A stretch of DNA of 64,000 nt from Variovorax sp. PAMC26660. Its GTDB lineage: Bacteria > Pseudomonadota > Gammaproteobacteria > Burkholderiales > Burkholderiaceae_C. Under the pieces are notes generated by a model. That model was not told the DNA's origin. It did no database searches and saw only the letters and a list, made by a program, of their open reading frames with translations. The stretch lies in assembly GCF_014302995.1 (NCBI RefSeq), contig NZ_CP060295.1, positions 558,001-622,000 of the forward strand, in the 5' to 3' direction. Positions 56,456-64,000 of the stretch are shown here, piece after piece. How positions within the stretch are numbered: position 1 is the first letter of the stretch; every line of letters begins with the position of its first letter. The position numbers were made by a program, and so were the translations under genes.

Positions 56456-57532
56456 ATGAAACACATCCCCCCTCCCCGCCGCCGCGGTACACGGCCATCG
56501 CGTGTTTTTCGCGCCTCGCCCCTCGCACTGCTTGCGGCCTGCGCCGCACTCGTCGCGGGCACGCCCGCCGTGCAGGCGCAAGACAAGCCCGTGCAGCTCA
56601 AGCTGTCGAGCTGGGTGCCGGCGCAGCATCCGCTCAACCCCGCGCTGCAGGCCTGGGCGGACGACGTCAAGAAAGCATCGAACGGCACCATCACCGCGAT
56701 CCTCTTTCCGTCGGAACAGCTTGGCAAGGCCTTCGACCACTACGACATGGCGCGCGACGGCATCGCCGACTTCTCTTACGTGAATCCGGGCTACCAGCCG
56801 GGCCGCTTCCCGATCATGGCCGGCGCATCGCTGCCCTTCCTGTTCGCCAACGGCAAGGAAGGCTCGGCCGCCATCGACGCCTGGTACCGCAACTACGCGG
56901 CCAAGGAAATGAAGGACGTGAAGTACTGCTTCGCCTTCGTGCACGACCCCGGCACCTTCCACTCGCGCAAGAAGATCGTGCTGCCCACCGACGTCAAGGG
57001 CCTGAAGGTGCGGCCGGCCACCAGCACCGTGGGCCAGTTGATCACCTCGCTGGGCGGCACCAATGTGCAGGCCTCGGCGCCCGAATCGCGCGACATGCTG
57101 GAGCGCGGCGTGGCCGATGCCATCACCTTCCCCTGGGGCTCGATCGGCCTGTTCGGCATCGACAAGGTGGTCAAGTACCACATGGATGCGCCGCTGTACG
57201 TCACGCCCTTCGTGTGGGTGATGAACAAGGGCAAGTACGACGCGATGTCCACCACGCAGAAGAAGGTGATCGACGACCACTGCACCAGCGAGTGGGCACA
57301 GAAGGTGGCCGGGCCGTGGGCGGACTTCGAGTTCGCCGGGCACGCCAAGATGGCCGCGCTGCCGGGCCACGAGATCTACAAGCTCACGCCGGAGCAGCTC
57401 GATGCATGGCGCAAGGCCGCCGCGCCCTCCGAGGCGCAATGGGCCGAGAGCGTGAAGAAGGTCGGCGAAGACCCGAAGGCCGTCATGGACGCGCTCAAGG
57501 GCAGCCTCGCGAAGTACAAGTCGGCACTTTGA
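56456..57532 (+). CDS. dctP: TRAP transporter solute-binding protein
   Basis: 358 residues. Long signal peptide (LALLAACAALVAGTPAVQAQDKP). TRAP fold: LKLSSWVPAQHPLNPALQAWADDVKKASNG, then the DctP-like central LKVRPATSTVGQLITSLGGTNVQASAPES, whose Arg (VRPATS) binds the ligand carboxylate. Substrate probably a carboxylic acid with a hydroxy group. It precedes dctQ with a strong UUCG hairpin between, which would keep receptor mRNA abundant. Confidence 0.92.
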   Translation: MKHIPPPRRRGTRPSRVFRASPLALLAACAALVAGTPAVQAQDKPVQLKLSSWVPAQHPLNPALQAWADDVKKASNGTITAILFPSEQLGKAFDHYDMARDGIADFSYVNPGYQPGRFPIMAGASLPFLFANGKEGSAAIDAWYRNYAAKEMKDVKYCFAFVHDPGTFHSRKKIVLPTDVKGLKVRPATSTVGQLITSLGGTNVQASAPESRDMLERGVADAITFPWGSIGLFGIDKVVKYHMDAPLYVTPFVWVMNKGKYDAMSTTQKKVIDDHCTSEWAQKVAGPWADFEFAGHAKMAALPGHEIYKLTPEQLDAWRKAAAPSEAQWAESVKKVGEDPKAVMDALKGSLAKYKSAL

Positions 57533-57538
57533 TCGATC

Positions 57539-57552
57539 GCCCCTTCGGGGGC
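57539..57552 (+). promoter_or_regulatory. Intercistronic UUCG hairpin between dctP and dctQ
   Basis: GCCCC-TTCG-GGGGC, a 5-bp GC stem with a stable UUCG tetraloop, 7 bp after the dctP stop. Such hairpins can block 3' exonucleases and raise the level of the receptor mRNA relative to the permease genes. Confidence 0.6.
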
Positions 57553-57574
57553 ATCGGCCTGAAAAGGGAGACAC

Positions 57575-58099
57575 ATGGCTACACGGTCCGCCAGCTACAT
57601 GGACCGCGCGATCAACACGATCGAATGGCTCGCCGCCATCTTCGTGGGCATCGTTGCGCTCAACATCTTCGTGGCCGTCGTGCTGCGCAAGTTCTTCGAC
57701 ACCTCGATTCCCGATGCCTACGACTTCGGTCGCATGCTGCTGGGCATCCTGATCTTCTGGGGCATCGCGGCCACCAGCTACCGCGGCGGCCACATCACGG
57801 TCGACCTGGTGTGGACGGCCGCGGGCCCGCGCATGAAGCGCGTCATCGACGTGTTCGCCACGCTGGTGCTGCTGGTCGTGGTCGCGGTGCAGACCGCCAT
57901 GCTGTTCGACAAGGTGCGCGGCACCTACGTCGACAACGTGCAGACCTACGACCTGAACATTCCGACCTGGCCGTTCTACGCCGTGGCCTGGGCCGGCGAC
58001 GTGTGCGCCGTGCTGCTGATCGCCATTCGCACCTACCGGCTGATCTTTCATCCGGAACAGCTTGAAGAAATCCACCCTGAACAGAAGGCCGACGAATGA
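57575..58099 (+). CDS. dctQ: TRAP transporter small membrane subunit
   Basis: 174 residues, four predicted membrane segments. Typical stretch YDFGRMLLGILIFWGIAATSYRGGHITVDLVW (about 50-81) and a charged C-terminus (HPEQLEEIHPEQKADE). Works with DctM as the membrane complex. Start ATG at 57575 follows AAAAGGGAGACAC; the stop overlaps the dctM start by ATGA. Confidence 0.92.
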   Translation: MATRSASYMDRAINTIEWLAAIFVGIVALNIFVAVVLRKFFDTSIPDAYDFGRMLLGILIFWGIAATSYRGGHITVDLVWTAAGPRMKRVIDVFATLVLLVVVAVQTAMLFDKVRGTYVDNVQTYDLNIPTWPFYAVAWAGDVCAVLLIAIRTYRLIFHPEQLEEIHPEQKADE

Positions 58100-59397
58100 G
58101 CCCCGATGCAGTTGCAGTCCTGGGCTTTGTCGCCCTGTTCGTATTGATGCTGTTGCGCGTGCCGGTGGGCATGGCGATGGGGCTGGTGGGCGTCACCGGC
58201 TACAGCTACCTCGTGGGCCCCGGGCCTGCGCTGAAGCTGGTGGGCCAGACCTCCATGCGCACCGTGACCGACTACACCTTCGGCGTGATCCCGATGTTCA
58301 TGCTGATGGGCGCGCTGGTGTCGGTGTCCGGCGTGAGCCGCGAGCTTTTCAAGGCCGCCAACTCGATGATCGGCCACCTGCGCGGCGGCCTCGGCGTGGC
58401 CACCGTGGTGGCTTGCGGCGGCTTCGCGGCGATCTGCGGCTCGTCGGTGGCCACGGCAGCCACCTTCTCGGCGGTGGCATACCCGGAGATGCGGCGCTTC
58501 AACTACCCGCAGTCGTTCTCGACCGGCGTGATCGCCGCGGGCGGCACGCTGGGCGCGATCCTGCCGCCATCGACCGTGCTCGCGGTCTACGCCATCCTCA
58601 CGCAGCAGGACATCGGCAAGCTCTTCATGGCGGGCATCGTGCCCGGCATCCTGGCGATGGCGATGTATGTGATGACCATTGCGATCATCGTGAAGCTGCG
58701 GCCCGACTGGCTGCCCGGCGGCGAGGTCAAGCCCTGGTCGGAACGCTTCAAGGACCTGAAGAACGTGTGGGCGCCGCTGGTACTGTTCGTCTTCGTGATC
58801 GGCGGCCTCTACGGCGGCTTCTTCACACCGACCGAAGCCGGTGGCGTGGGCGCGAGCGGTGCCTTCATCCTCGGGCTGGTGCGGCGCAAGCTCGACGGCC
58901 CGAAGATCCGCGAGGCCCTGCTCTCGGCCACGCGCACCGCGGCGGCGGTGTTCACCGTGCTGATCGGCGCACTGCTGTTCGGTTACTTCCTCACGATCAC
59001 GCAAAGCCCGCAAAAGCTGACCGAGTTCCTCACCGGCCTGGGCATCGGCCGCTATGGCGTGCTCGCGCTCATCATGCTGATGTACCTCGTGCTCGGCTGC
59101 CTGATGGACGCGATGGCCATGATCATCCTCACCGTGCCCATCATCTACCCGGTGATCGTGCACCTGGGCTTCGATCCGATCTGGTTCGGCGTGATCATCG
59201 TGATGACCGTGGAGCTGGGGCTGATCCATCCACCGGTGGGGATGAACGTCTTCGTCATCAAGAGCGTGGTGAAGGACGTGAGCTTCACCACCATCTTCAA
59301 GGGTGTGCTGCCGTTCATCGTGACGGACATCGTGCGCCTGGTGATCCTGATCGCGTTCCCGGTCATTGCGCTGTGGCTGCCGACGAGAATGGGCTGA
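58096..59397 (+). CDS. dctM: TRAP transporter large membrane subunit
   Basis: 433 residues, about twelve or thirteen predicted membrane segments. Sodium-driven symporter subunit. Typical: VPVGMAMGLVGVTGY, GVATVVACGGFAAICGSSVATAATFSAVAYPEMRRFNYP, TLGAILPPSTVLAVYAILTQQDIGKLFMAGIVPGILA, LGCLMDAMAMIILTVPIIYPVI. Together with dctP and dctQ the set is complete. The stop overlaps the thioesterase start by one base (TGATG). Confidence 0.94.
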   Translation: MSPDAVAVLGFVALFVLMLLRVPVGMAMGLVGVTGYSYLVGPGPALKLVGQTSMRTVTDYTFGVIPMFMLMGALVSVSGVSRELFKAANSMIGHLRGGLGVATVVACGGFAAICGSSVATAATFSAVAYPEMRRFNYPQSFSTGVIAAGGTLGAILPPSTVLAVYAILTQQDIGKLFMAGIVPGILAMAMYVMTIAIIVKLRPDWLPGGEVKPWSERFKDLKNVWAPLVLFVFVIGGLYGGFFTPTEAGGVGASGAFILGLVRRKLDGPKIREALLSATRTAAAVFTVLIGALLFGYFLTITQSPQKLTEFLTGLGIGRYGVLALIMLMYLVLGCLMDAMAMIILTVPIIYPVIVHLGFDPIWFGVIIVMTVELGLIHPPVGMNVFVIKSVVKDVSFTTIFKGVLPFIVTDIVRLVILIAFPVIALWLPTRMG

Positions 59398-59831
59398 TGA
59401 GCAACAGCAGCAGCAACAACATCAAAGAAGTCGTCTACACCGCGCGCGTCGAGTTCGGCGATTGCGACCCCGCCGGCATCGTCTGGTTTCCCAACTTCTT
59501 CCGCTGGATCGACGCGGCCTCGCGGCACTTCTTTGCCGAGTGCGGCGTGCCGCGCTGGGAAGAAACGACCGAGACGCTCGGCGTGATCGGCACGCCGCTG
59601 GTCGACACCCATACGCGCTTCGTGAAGGCTGCGAGCTACGGCGACACGCTGAAGATTGCCGTTCGCATCACCGAATGGCGCGACAAGAGCTTCGTGCAGA
59701 CCTACCGCGTGACGCGCGGGGAAGACCTGATCCTCGAATGCGAGGAGGTGCGGATCTTCGGGGCCAAGCGTGAAGGCGGGGGGATTCGGGCGGTGGCGAT
59801 TCCGGCTTCGATTCGGGTGCTCTGCGAGTAG
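59397..59831 (+). CDS. 4-Hydroxybenzoyl-CoA-thioesterase-like acyl-CoA thioesterase
   Basis: 144 residues, ATG at 59397. Hotdog fold with the catalytic Asp motif ARVEFGDCDPAGIVWFPNFFRWID near 14-37 and the typical TETLGVIGTPLVDTHTRFVKAASYGD. Hydrolyses an aromatic or short acyl-CoA to acid plus CoA. Co-translated with dctM, so it belongs to the same catabolic unit and could release a CoA thioester made from the imported acid. Confidence 0.88.
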   Translation: MSNSSSNNIKEVVYTARVEFGDCDPAGIVWFPNFFRWIDAASRHFFAECGVPRWEETTETLGVIGTPLVDTHTRFVKAASYGDTLKIAVRITEWRDKSFVQTYRVTRGEDLILECEEVRIFGAKREGGGIRAVAIPASIRVLCE

Positions 59832-59835
59832 GCCT

Positions 59836-60306
59836 TCAGCCCGCCTCGGCCTGCAGTTTCGCGAGCAGGCCGTCGACGCCATGGTCGATCAGGTCGAAGA
59901 CTTCGATGAAGTCCTTCTGGCCGCCGTACCAGGGGTCGGGCACATCACCTTCGATGCCTTCCGCGAACTCGGTGAACAGATGGACCTTTACCTCCGTTCC
60001 TGGAGGTGCGAGTCTGCGCAAGGCGGCGCAATGCTGGGCGGTCATGCCGACGATCAGATCGAAGCGCTCGAAGTCGGCCTTTCGCACCTGCCGCGCGCGG
60101 TGCGCATGCATCACGATGCCGCGGCGCCTGGCCTCGGCCACCGAACGCGGGTCGGGTGGGTTGTCGCGCTCCTCGTCGGAGATGGCGGCGCTGTCGACAT
60201 CGACCTCGAAGCCCGCCGCTCGGGCCTTGTGCATGAGGAGAGCATGAGCCGTGGGGGATCGGCAAATGTTGCCGGTGCAGATGAACAAGACCACATGTTT
60301 CTTCAT
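59836..60306 (-). CDS. Low-molecular-weight protein-tyrosine phosphatase
   Basis: 156 residues from the ATG at 60306. P-loop CTGNICRSP (C10, R16) and the general-acid DPWYGG near 129 are present, as are the Arsenate-reductase-like fold features SAAISDEERDNPPDPRSVAEARRRGI. Cytoplasmic phosphatase, often paired with tyrosine kinases in polysaccharide export or stress; no kinase is adjacent. It converges on the thioesterase gene 4 bp away. Confidence 0.92.
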   Translation of the reverse strand: MKKHVVLFICTGNICRSPTAHALLMHKARAAGFEVDVDSAAISDEERDNPPDPRSVAEARRRGIVMHAHRARQVRKADFERFDLIVGMTAQHCAALRRLAPPGTEVKVHLFTEFAEGIEGDVPDPWYGGQKDFIEVFDLIDHGVDGLLAKLQAEAG

Positions 60307-60386
60307 GGCCGGCATTCTCATACCGGTTGCCTACCGAACCACATAATCGCCCACGTATTCACAGCAAGCAAAGAGTGATTTCAAAG

Positions 60387-60950
60387 ATGAAGGTAGCAGG
60401 ACACGTCGCGCTTCTGGCACTCGCAGGCCTCGCCAGTACAGCGGTGGCACAGGAGCAGTTCCAGATTTTCGGCCTTCCGCTTGGAGCAAAGATGCCGTAT
60501 GCCGTCAAGGCATGTGCACCGAACCTCAAGACGTCCAACACGGTGTGCTGGCTCGATCGTCCCTCTATCGGCAAGGACAAGAAACAAACCGGACGTGCCT
60601 TGCTGCCGGAGGACAAGTCGCCCGACTGGGTCGGGCGCGGCGAAGCCAAGCTCACGATCACCTCGGCAGGGATCCTGGAGAACGTGAAGGTCCGCGGGAT
60701 GCCGATCGGCGACGAGTCGGTGGTCAGGTCATCAGTCGAACGTCGATTCGGCGGACCGAGCGATTCGGGCCGCTACCCGTTCGGCAGCTACGCCCGGTGG
60801 GCAAAAGCAGAGGCGGACATCAAGTTGATCTGCTCAACGAAAGTGGCGGTTTGCGGGCTCGAGTTCCTTTCGGGCGCAGAGTTCAGGCGCCAGGAAACAG
60901 CCAAGGAAGCAGAAGCAGTCCAGCGCTTGCGCAAGCCTCAGTCACCCTGA
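60387..60950 (+). CDS. Secreted protein of unknown function
   Basis: 187 residues from the ATG at 60387. Signal peptide MKVAGHVALLALAGLASTAVAQEQF. Mature part holds four Cys (VKACAPNL, NTVCWLD, KLICSTK, AVCGLEF), likely two disulfides, and the phrases IFGLPLGAKMPYAVKACAPN and RRFGGPSDSGRYPFGSYARW. No family recognised. Divergent from the phosphatase. Confidence 0.6.
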   Translation: MKVAGHVALLALAGLASTAVAQEQFQIFGLPLGAKMPYAVKACAPNLKTSNTVCWLDRPSIGKDKKQTGRALLPEDKSPDWVGRGEAKLTITSAGILENVKVRGMPIGDESVVRSSVERRFGGPSDSGRYPFGSYARWAKAEADIKLICSTKVAVCGLEFLSGAEFRRQETAKEAEAVQRLRKPQSP

Positions 60951-61026
60951 TGCGCCACGGCCACCATCGAATCGCAACACAGAGGCGACAAGACCTTTTT
61001 TGCATCATAGAACTCCATCCCAAGGG

Positions 61027-61056
61027 TTGACGCCCCGCATGCCGCGGTGCAACAAT
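61027..61056 (+). promoter_or_regulatory. Predicted promoter of the mgtA leader
   Basis: TTGACG (61027-61032), 18-bp spacer, AACAAT (61051-61056), a sigma-70-like promoter with five of six -35 and four of six -10 bases. Transcription would begin near 61062 and leave about 650 bases before mgtA. Confidence 0.4.
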
Positions 61057-61314
61057 TCGGAATCTTTATTTCGGAGCCCCGTGCGTGGACAGTGCCAGTT
61101 GGATCAGTGACAAGACGCGTGCCTCGGCAGGCGTGACACTCCAGGCCCTTTAGCGCAGGCTCCCCGCGCTGTGGCCGCCGTGCACGCAGCGTGACCCTCT
61201 TGCCTTCAGGCAAGCGGTTCTCCCCTCCCGATTTCCGTCGTTCTCGTCACTGACTTTTTCAGTCAGCTTGCGTGCGCCCATGCACGAGGCCCTTCACTGC
61301 GAAGGAGCCTTGCC

Positions 61315-61509
61315 ATGCGTCAGTTTCAACTTCGTCAGCCGCAGCCGTTGCAGCAGCCGCAGGTGCGCCCGTCGGCGCATGCGCCTGCTCGCACAGCCGC
61401 GCCCGAAATCGACGGCACGCTGGACCAGGCCGCCGCGCTCTGGACCACGCGCCGCATCCGCAGCTTCCTGACGCTGCTCGACCTGCCCGCGCGCGCGGCG
61501 CAGCGCTGA
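61315..61509 (+). CDS. Small protein in the mgtA leader, 64 residues
   Basis: Preceded by AAGGAG seven bases upstream of the ATG. The sequence is Pro/Gln-rich at the start (QPQPLQQPQVRP), then Ala-rich, ending RRIRSFLTLLDLPARAAQR. Five Pro codons early in the ORF (PQPLQQPQVRPSAHAP) recall the proline-rich mgtL leader peptide. Could be a regulatory leader peptide or a small protein. Confidence 0.5.
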   Translation: MRQFQLRQPQPLQQPQVRPSAHAPARTAAPEIDGTLDQAAALWTTRRIRSFLTLLDLPARAAQR

Positions 61510-61554
61510 AGCGCACCGCAAGCACGGACACCCCACGCAGAAAAGGAGGCACTC

Positions 61555-61653
61555 ATGGACCCCGCTTCTCATTGGCGCCTTCGCGCGCCCCGTTCGTTCC
61601 GATCGATTGCAAGAGTGCAGCGCGCCGTGCTGCGGAGAGACTGCCACGCCTGA
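61555..61653 (+). CDS. Small protein in the mgtA leader, 32 residues
   Basis: A very strong ribosome site (AAAAGGAGG) sits seven bases before the ATG. The 32-residue basic peptide starts MDPASHWRLRAPRSF and ends CHA. It lies 54 bp before mgtA. Position and size fit a leader peptide; no homologue recognised. Confidence 0.5.
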   Translation: MDPASHWRLRAPRSFRSIARVQRAVLRRDCHA

Positions 61654-61707
61654 TTGACGCGTGAGCTTCTTTCCTTCGCGGCCCGCGCCGCCGTGAAGGA
61701 GAGAAAA

Positions 61708-64000
61708 ATGAAAAACGTCCTGAAGTCCTTTTTCGAGAGCTTCCTGCGCAGCCGCCACATGCTGCATCACTTCGAGCGCTGGCAGACGCTGCTGGGCTCG
61801 AAACCCGTCGGCACCGGCTTCGTCAGCATGCCGCCCGACATCGCGAAGGCCCTGGCCACCGCGTCCCGCACCGACGCCGGCGAGATGCTCGTCAAGCTCG
61901 GCAGCTCGCCGCGCGGCCTGAGCGAAGGCCACGCCCAGGTGCTGCGCAAGCGCCTGGGCAGCAACGAGGTGCGGCACGAGCAGCCGCTGCCGTGGTGGCA
62001 GCACCTGTGGCAGTGCTATCGCAATCCGTTCAACCTGCTGTTGACGGTGCTCGCACTGATCTCGTACGCGACCGAGGACATGAAGGCCACGCTCGTGATC
62101 GGCAGCATGGTGGTGCTGTCGACGGTGCTGCGCTTTCTGCAGGAGTCGCGCTCCAACAAGGCGGCCGACCGGCTCAAGGCGATGGTGAGCAACACCGCCA
62201 CGGTGCTGCGGCCCGCGCCGGGCTACAAGGCCAGCCCGGCCGGCGACGAAGGCTTCGACACCACGCATGCCGGCACGGTGCGCGTCGAAGTGCCGATGCG
62301 CGACCTGGTGCCGGGCGAAGTGATCGCGCTGTCGGCCGGCGACATGATCCCCGCCGACTGCCGTCTGATCACCGCCAAAGACCTGTTCATCAGCCAGTCC
62401 GCGCTGACGGGCGAAGCCATGCCGGTCGAGAAGTTCGCCGTCGACCGCAGCGAGCGCGCGGCCGGCGTGCTCGAACGCGAGAACCTGCTCTTCATGGGCA
62501 CCAACGTGATCAGCGGCACCGCCACCGCGCTCATCGTGCACACGGGTGACCGCACTTTCTTCGGCGCCCTCGCGCAGCGCGTGACGGCCACCGACCGCGG
62601 CACCAGCGCCTTCCAGGCCGGCATCAACCGCGTGAGCTGGGTGCTGATCCGCTTCATGCTGGTGATGGCGCCGCTGGTGCTGGTGATCAACGGCGTGGTC
62701 AAGGGCGACTGGTGGGAGGCGGCGCTGTTCGCGCTGTCGATCGCGGTCGGCCTCACGCCCGAGATGCTGCCGATGATCGTGACCGCCACGCTGGCCAAGG
62801 GCGCGGTCGTGATGTCACGCCAGAAGGTGATCGTGAAGCGGCTCGAAGCCATTCACAACTTCGGCGCCATGGACGTGCTGTGCACCGACAAGACCGGCAC
62901 GCTCACGCAGGACCGCATCGTGCTCGAACGCCACACCAACGCCTGGGGCGAGGCATCGGACCATGTGCTGCAACTGGCCTATCTCAACAGCTTTCACCAG
63001 ACGGGCCTGAAGAACCTGCTCGACAAGGCGGTGCTGAGCCACGCCGAGATGCAGCTCGAAACCCGTCTGCAGACCGCCTACCGCAAGATCGACGAAGTGC
63101 CCTTCGACTTCTCGCGCCGGCGCATGTCGGTGGTGGTGGCCAACGGCGGCAGCCAGCACCTGCTGATTTGCAAGGGCGCGCTGGAAGAGATCCTGTCGGT
63201 GTGCACCTCGGTCGAACGCGGCGCCGAAGTGCTGGCGCTCGACGCCGATGTGCTCGCGCGCATCCATCGCGTGGCGTCGGAACTCAATGCCCAGGGCCTG
63301 CGCGTGGTGGCCGTGGCGAGCCGTGCGCTTGCGCTCGAAGCGCAGAAGCCGGCCTACAGCGTGGCCGACGAATCGGGGCTCACGCTGCTGGGCTACGTGG
63401 CTTTTCTCGATCCACCGAAGGAATCGACCGCGCCCGCGCTGCGCGCCCTGGCCGAGCACGGCGTGGCCGTGAAGGTGCTGACCGGCGACAACGAACTGGT
63501 CACGCGCAAGGTCTGCGCCGACGTGGGACTGGAGGCAGGCCGCATGGTGCTGGGCCGCGAGATCGAAGAGATGGACGACGCCGAGCTGCAGGTGCGGGTC
63601 GAACAGCACCAGGTGTTCGCCAAGCTCACGCCCGCGCACAAGGAGCGCATCGTGCATGCGCTGCATGCCAACGGCCACGTGGTCGGCTTCATGGGCGACG
63701 GCATCAACGACGCACCGGCGCTGCGCGCGGCCGACATCGGTATTTCGGTGGACAGCGCGGTGGACGTGGCCAAGGAATCGGCCGACATCATCCTGCTGGA
63801 AAAAAGCCTGATGGTGCTGGAGCAAGGCGTGATCGAAGGCCGCCGCACCTTCGCCAACATGCTCAAGTACATCAAGCTCACGGCCAGCTCGAACTTCGGC
63901 AATGTGTTCTCGGTGCTGGTGGCGAGCGCGTTTCTTCCGTTCCTGCCGATGCTGCCGCTGCATCTGCTGGTGCAGAACCTGCTGTACGACGTGTCGCAGA
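61708..64000 (+). CDS. mgtA: Magnesium-translocating P-type ATPase (3' end outside window)
   Basis: 764 codons seen, no stop before the right edge; ATG at 61708 with GAAGGAGAG just upstream. P-type ATPase motifs: TGEAMPVEKF (actuator domain), D394 in TDKTGTLT (phosphorylated Asp), KGALEEIL in the nucleotide-binding domain, LTGDNE and GDGINDAPALRAADIG. The first membrane pairs and N-terminal domain match the MgtA/MgtB branch (type IIIB). It imports Mg2+ when Mg2+ is low. The last membrane helices lie beyond the window. Confidence 0.93.
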   Translation, partial: MKNVLKSFFESFLRSRHMLHHFERWQTLLGSKPVGTGFVSMPPDIAKALATASRTDAGEMLVKLGSSPRGLSEGHAQVLRKRLGSNEVRHEQPLPWWQHLWQCYRNPFNLLLTVLALISYATEDMKATLVIGSMVVLSTVLRFLQESRSNKAADRLKAMVSNTATVLRPAPGYKASPAGDEGFDTTHAGTVRVEVPMRDLVPGEVIALSAGDMIPADCRLITAKDLFISQSALTGEAMPVEKFAVDRSERAAGVLERENLLFMGTNVISGTATALIVHTGDRTFFGALAQRVTATDRGTSAFQAGINRVSWVLIRFMLVMAPLVLVINGVVKGDWWEAALFALSIAVGLTPEMLPMIVTATLAKGAVVMSRQKVIVKRLEAIHNFGAMDVLCTDKTGTLTQDRIVLERHTNAWGEASDHVLQLAYLNSFHQTGLKNLLDKAVLSHAEMQLETRLQTAYRKIDEVPFDFSRRRMSVVVANGGSQHLLICKGALEEILSVCTSVERGAEVLALDADVLARIHRVASELNAQGLRVVAVASRALALEAQKPAYSVADESGLTLLGYVAFLDPPKESTAPALRALAEHGVAVKVLTGDNELVTRKVCADVGLEAGRMVLGREIEEMDDAELQVRVEQHQVFAKLTPAHKERIVHALHANGHVVGFMGDGINDAPALRAADIGISVDSAVDVAKESADIILLEKSLMVLEQGVIEGRRTFANMLKYIKLTASSNFGNVFSVLVASAFLPFLPMLPLHLLVQNLLYDVSQ

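Larger units (their letters stand above)
61057..61707 (+). promoter_or_regulatory. Long mgtA leader with two small ORFs
   Basis: About 650 bases between the predicted promoter and the mgtA start with no large gene. It holds the hairpins CTTGCCT-TC-AGGCAAG (61199-61214) and CTGACT-TTTTC-AGTCAG (61252-61268 region), and two small ORFs with strong ribosome sites (61315-61509 and 61555-61653). Long leaders with small ORFs control mgtA in enterobacteria in response to Mg2+ and proline; whether the same logic applies here is inference. Confidence 0.5.

Noticed and set aside
60938..61213. 91-codon minus-strand frame with CHAC and CC motifs over the mgtA promoter
   Set aside because: No ribosome site, no neighbour in that direction, and it covers the predicted mgtA promoter and leader hairpin; more likely chance.

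Overview
The window is GC-rich, densely coded DNA with very short gene spacing and many 4-bp start/stop overlaps. Gene content points to a beta-proteobacterium of the Comamonadaceae, most like Variovorax: Bug-type and TRAP receptors, many LysR regulators, a lipoprotein N-acylase, sulfonate and thiol catabolism, a purine block, and GC-rich intergenic repeats that translate as PHPNLPPEGEGE-like peptides. This assignment is an inference from gene content and sequence style, not from a marker gene. No tRNA, rRNA, CRISPR array or transposase was seen.

Layout. 1-5.8 kb: a truncated zinc-ribbon/kinase-like gene, a CBS-domain membrane protein, apaH, a 249-bp inverted-repeat element, a GNAT acetyltransferase and a MocR-type regulator. 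5.8-18.7 kb: a divergent organosulfur island with one ABC ATPase/permease pair but four periplasmic receptors, a membrane-anchored cytochrome c, a class II aldolase-like protein, a flavin (LLM) monooxygenase, an SfnB-like dehydrogenase, a Gln-type thiol dioxygenase and a four-domain rhodanese. Together these can import organosulfur compounds, oxidise them and handle the released sulfur. 18.8-25 kb: small lipoprotein, RhlE helicase, zinc peptidase, dCTP deaminase, an orphan membrane protein and guanine deaminase. 25-38 kb: SMP-30-like protein, SDR and LysR; a BMP receptor with a terminator in its leader; two MFS exporters with regulators; a penicillin-acylase-type lipoprotein; adenine deaminase; an NTF2-like protein; a small secreted protein next to a frameshifted M15-like peptidase.

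39-50.7 kb: a purine block, all on the minus strand: BMP receptor, two permeases, a double ABC ATPase, an NCS2 purine permease, LysR, and xanthine dehydrogenase xdhB and xdhA. With guaD and the adenine deaminase this covers uptake of purines and their conversion to urate. xdhC is not present. 50.8-53 kb: TauE/SafE exporter and an unusual NRAMP. 53-59.8 kb: a LysR-controlled catabolic operon (Bug receptor, FMN alpha-hydroxy-acid oxidase, complete TRAP transporter, acyl-CoA thioesterase). 59.8-64 kb: low-molecular-weight tyrosine phosphatase, a secreted protein, and a long leader with two small ORFs before a truncated mgtA.

The strongest leads for something undescribed are the multi-receptor organosulfur island, the frameshifted peptidase/secreted-partner pair at 37.8-38.9 kb, the mgtA leader ORFs, and the zinc-ribbon pseudokinase at the left edge.
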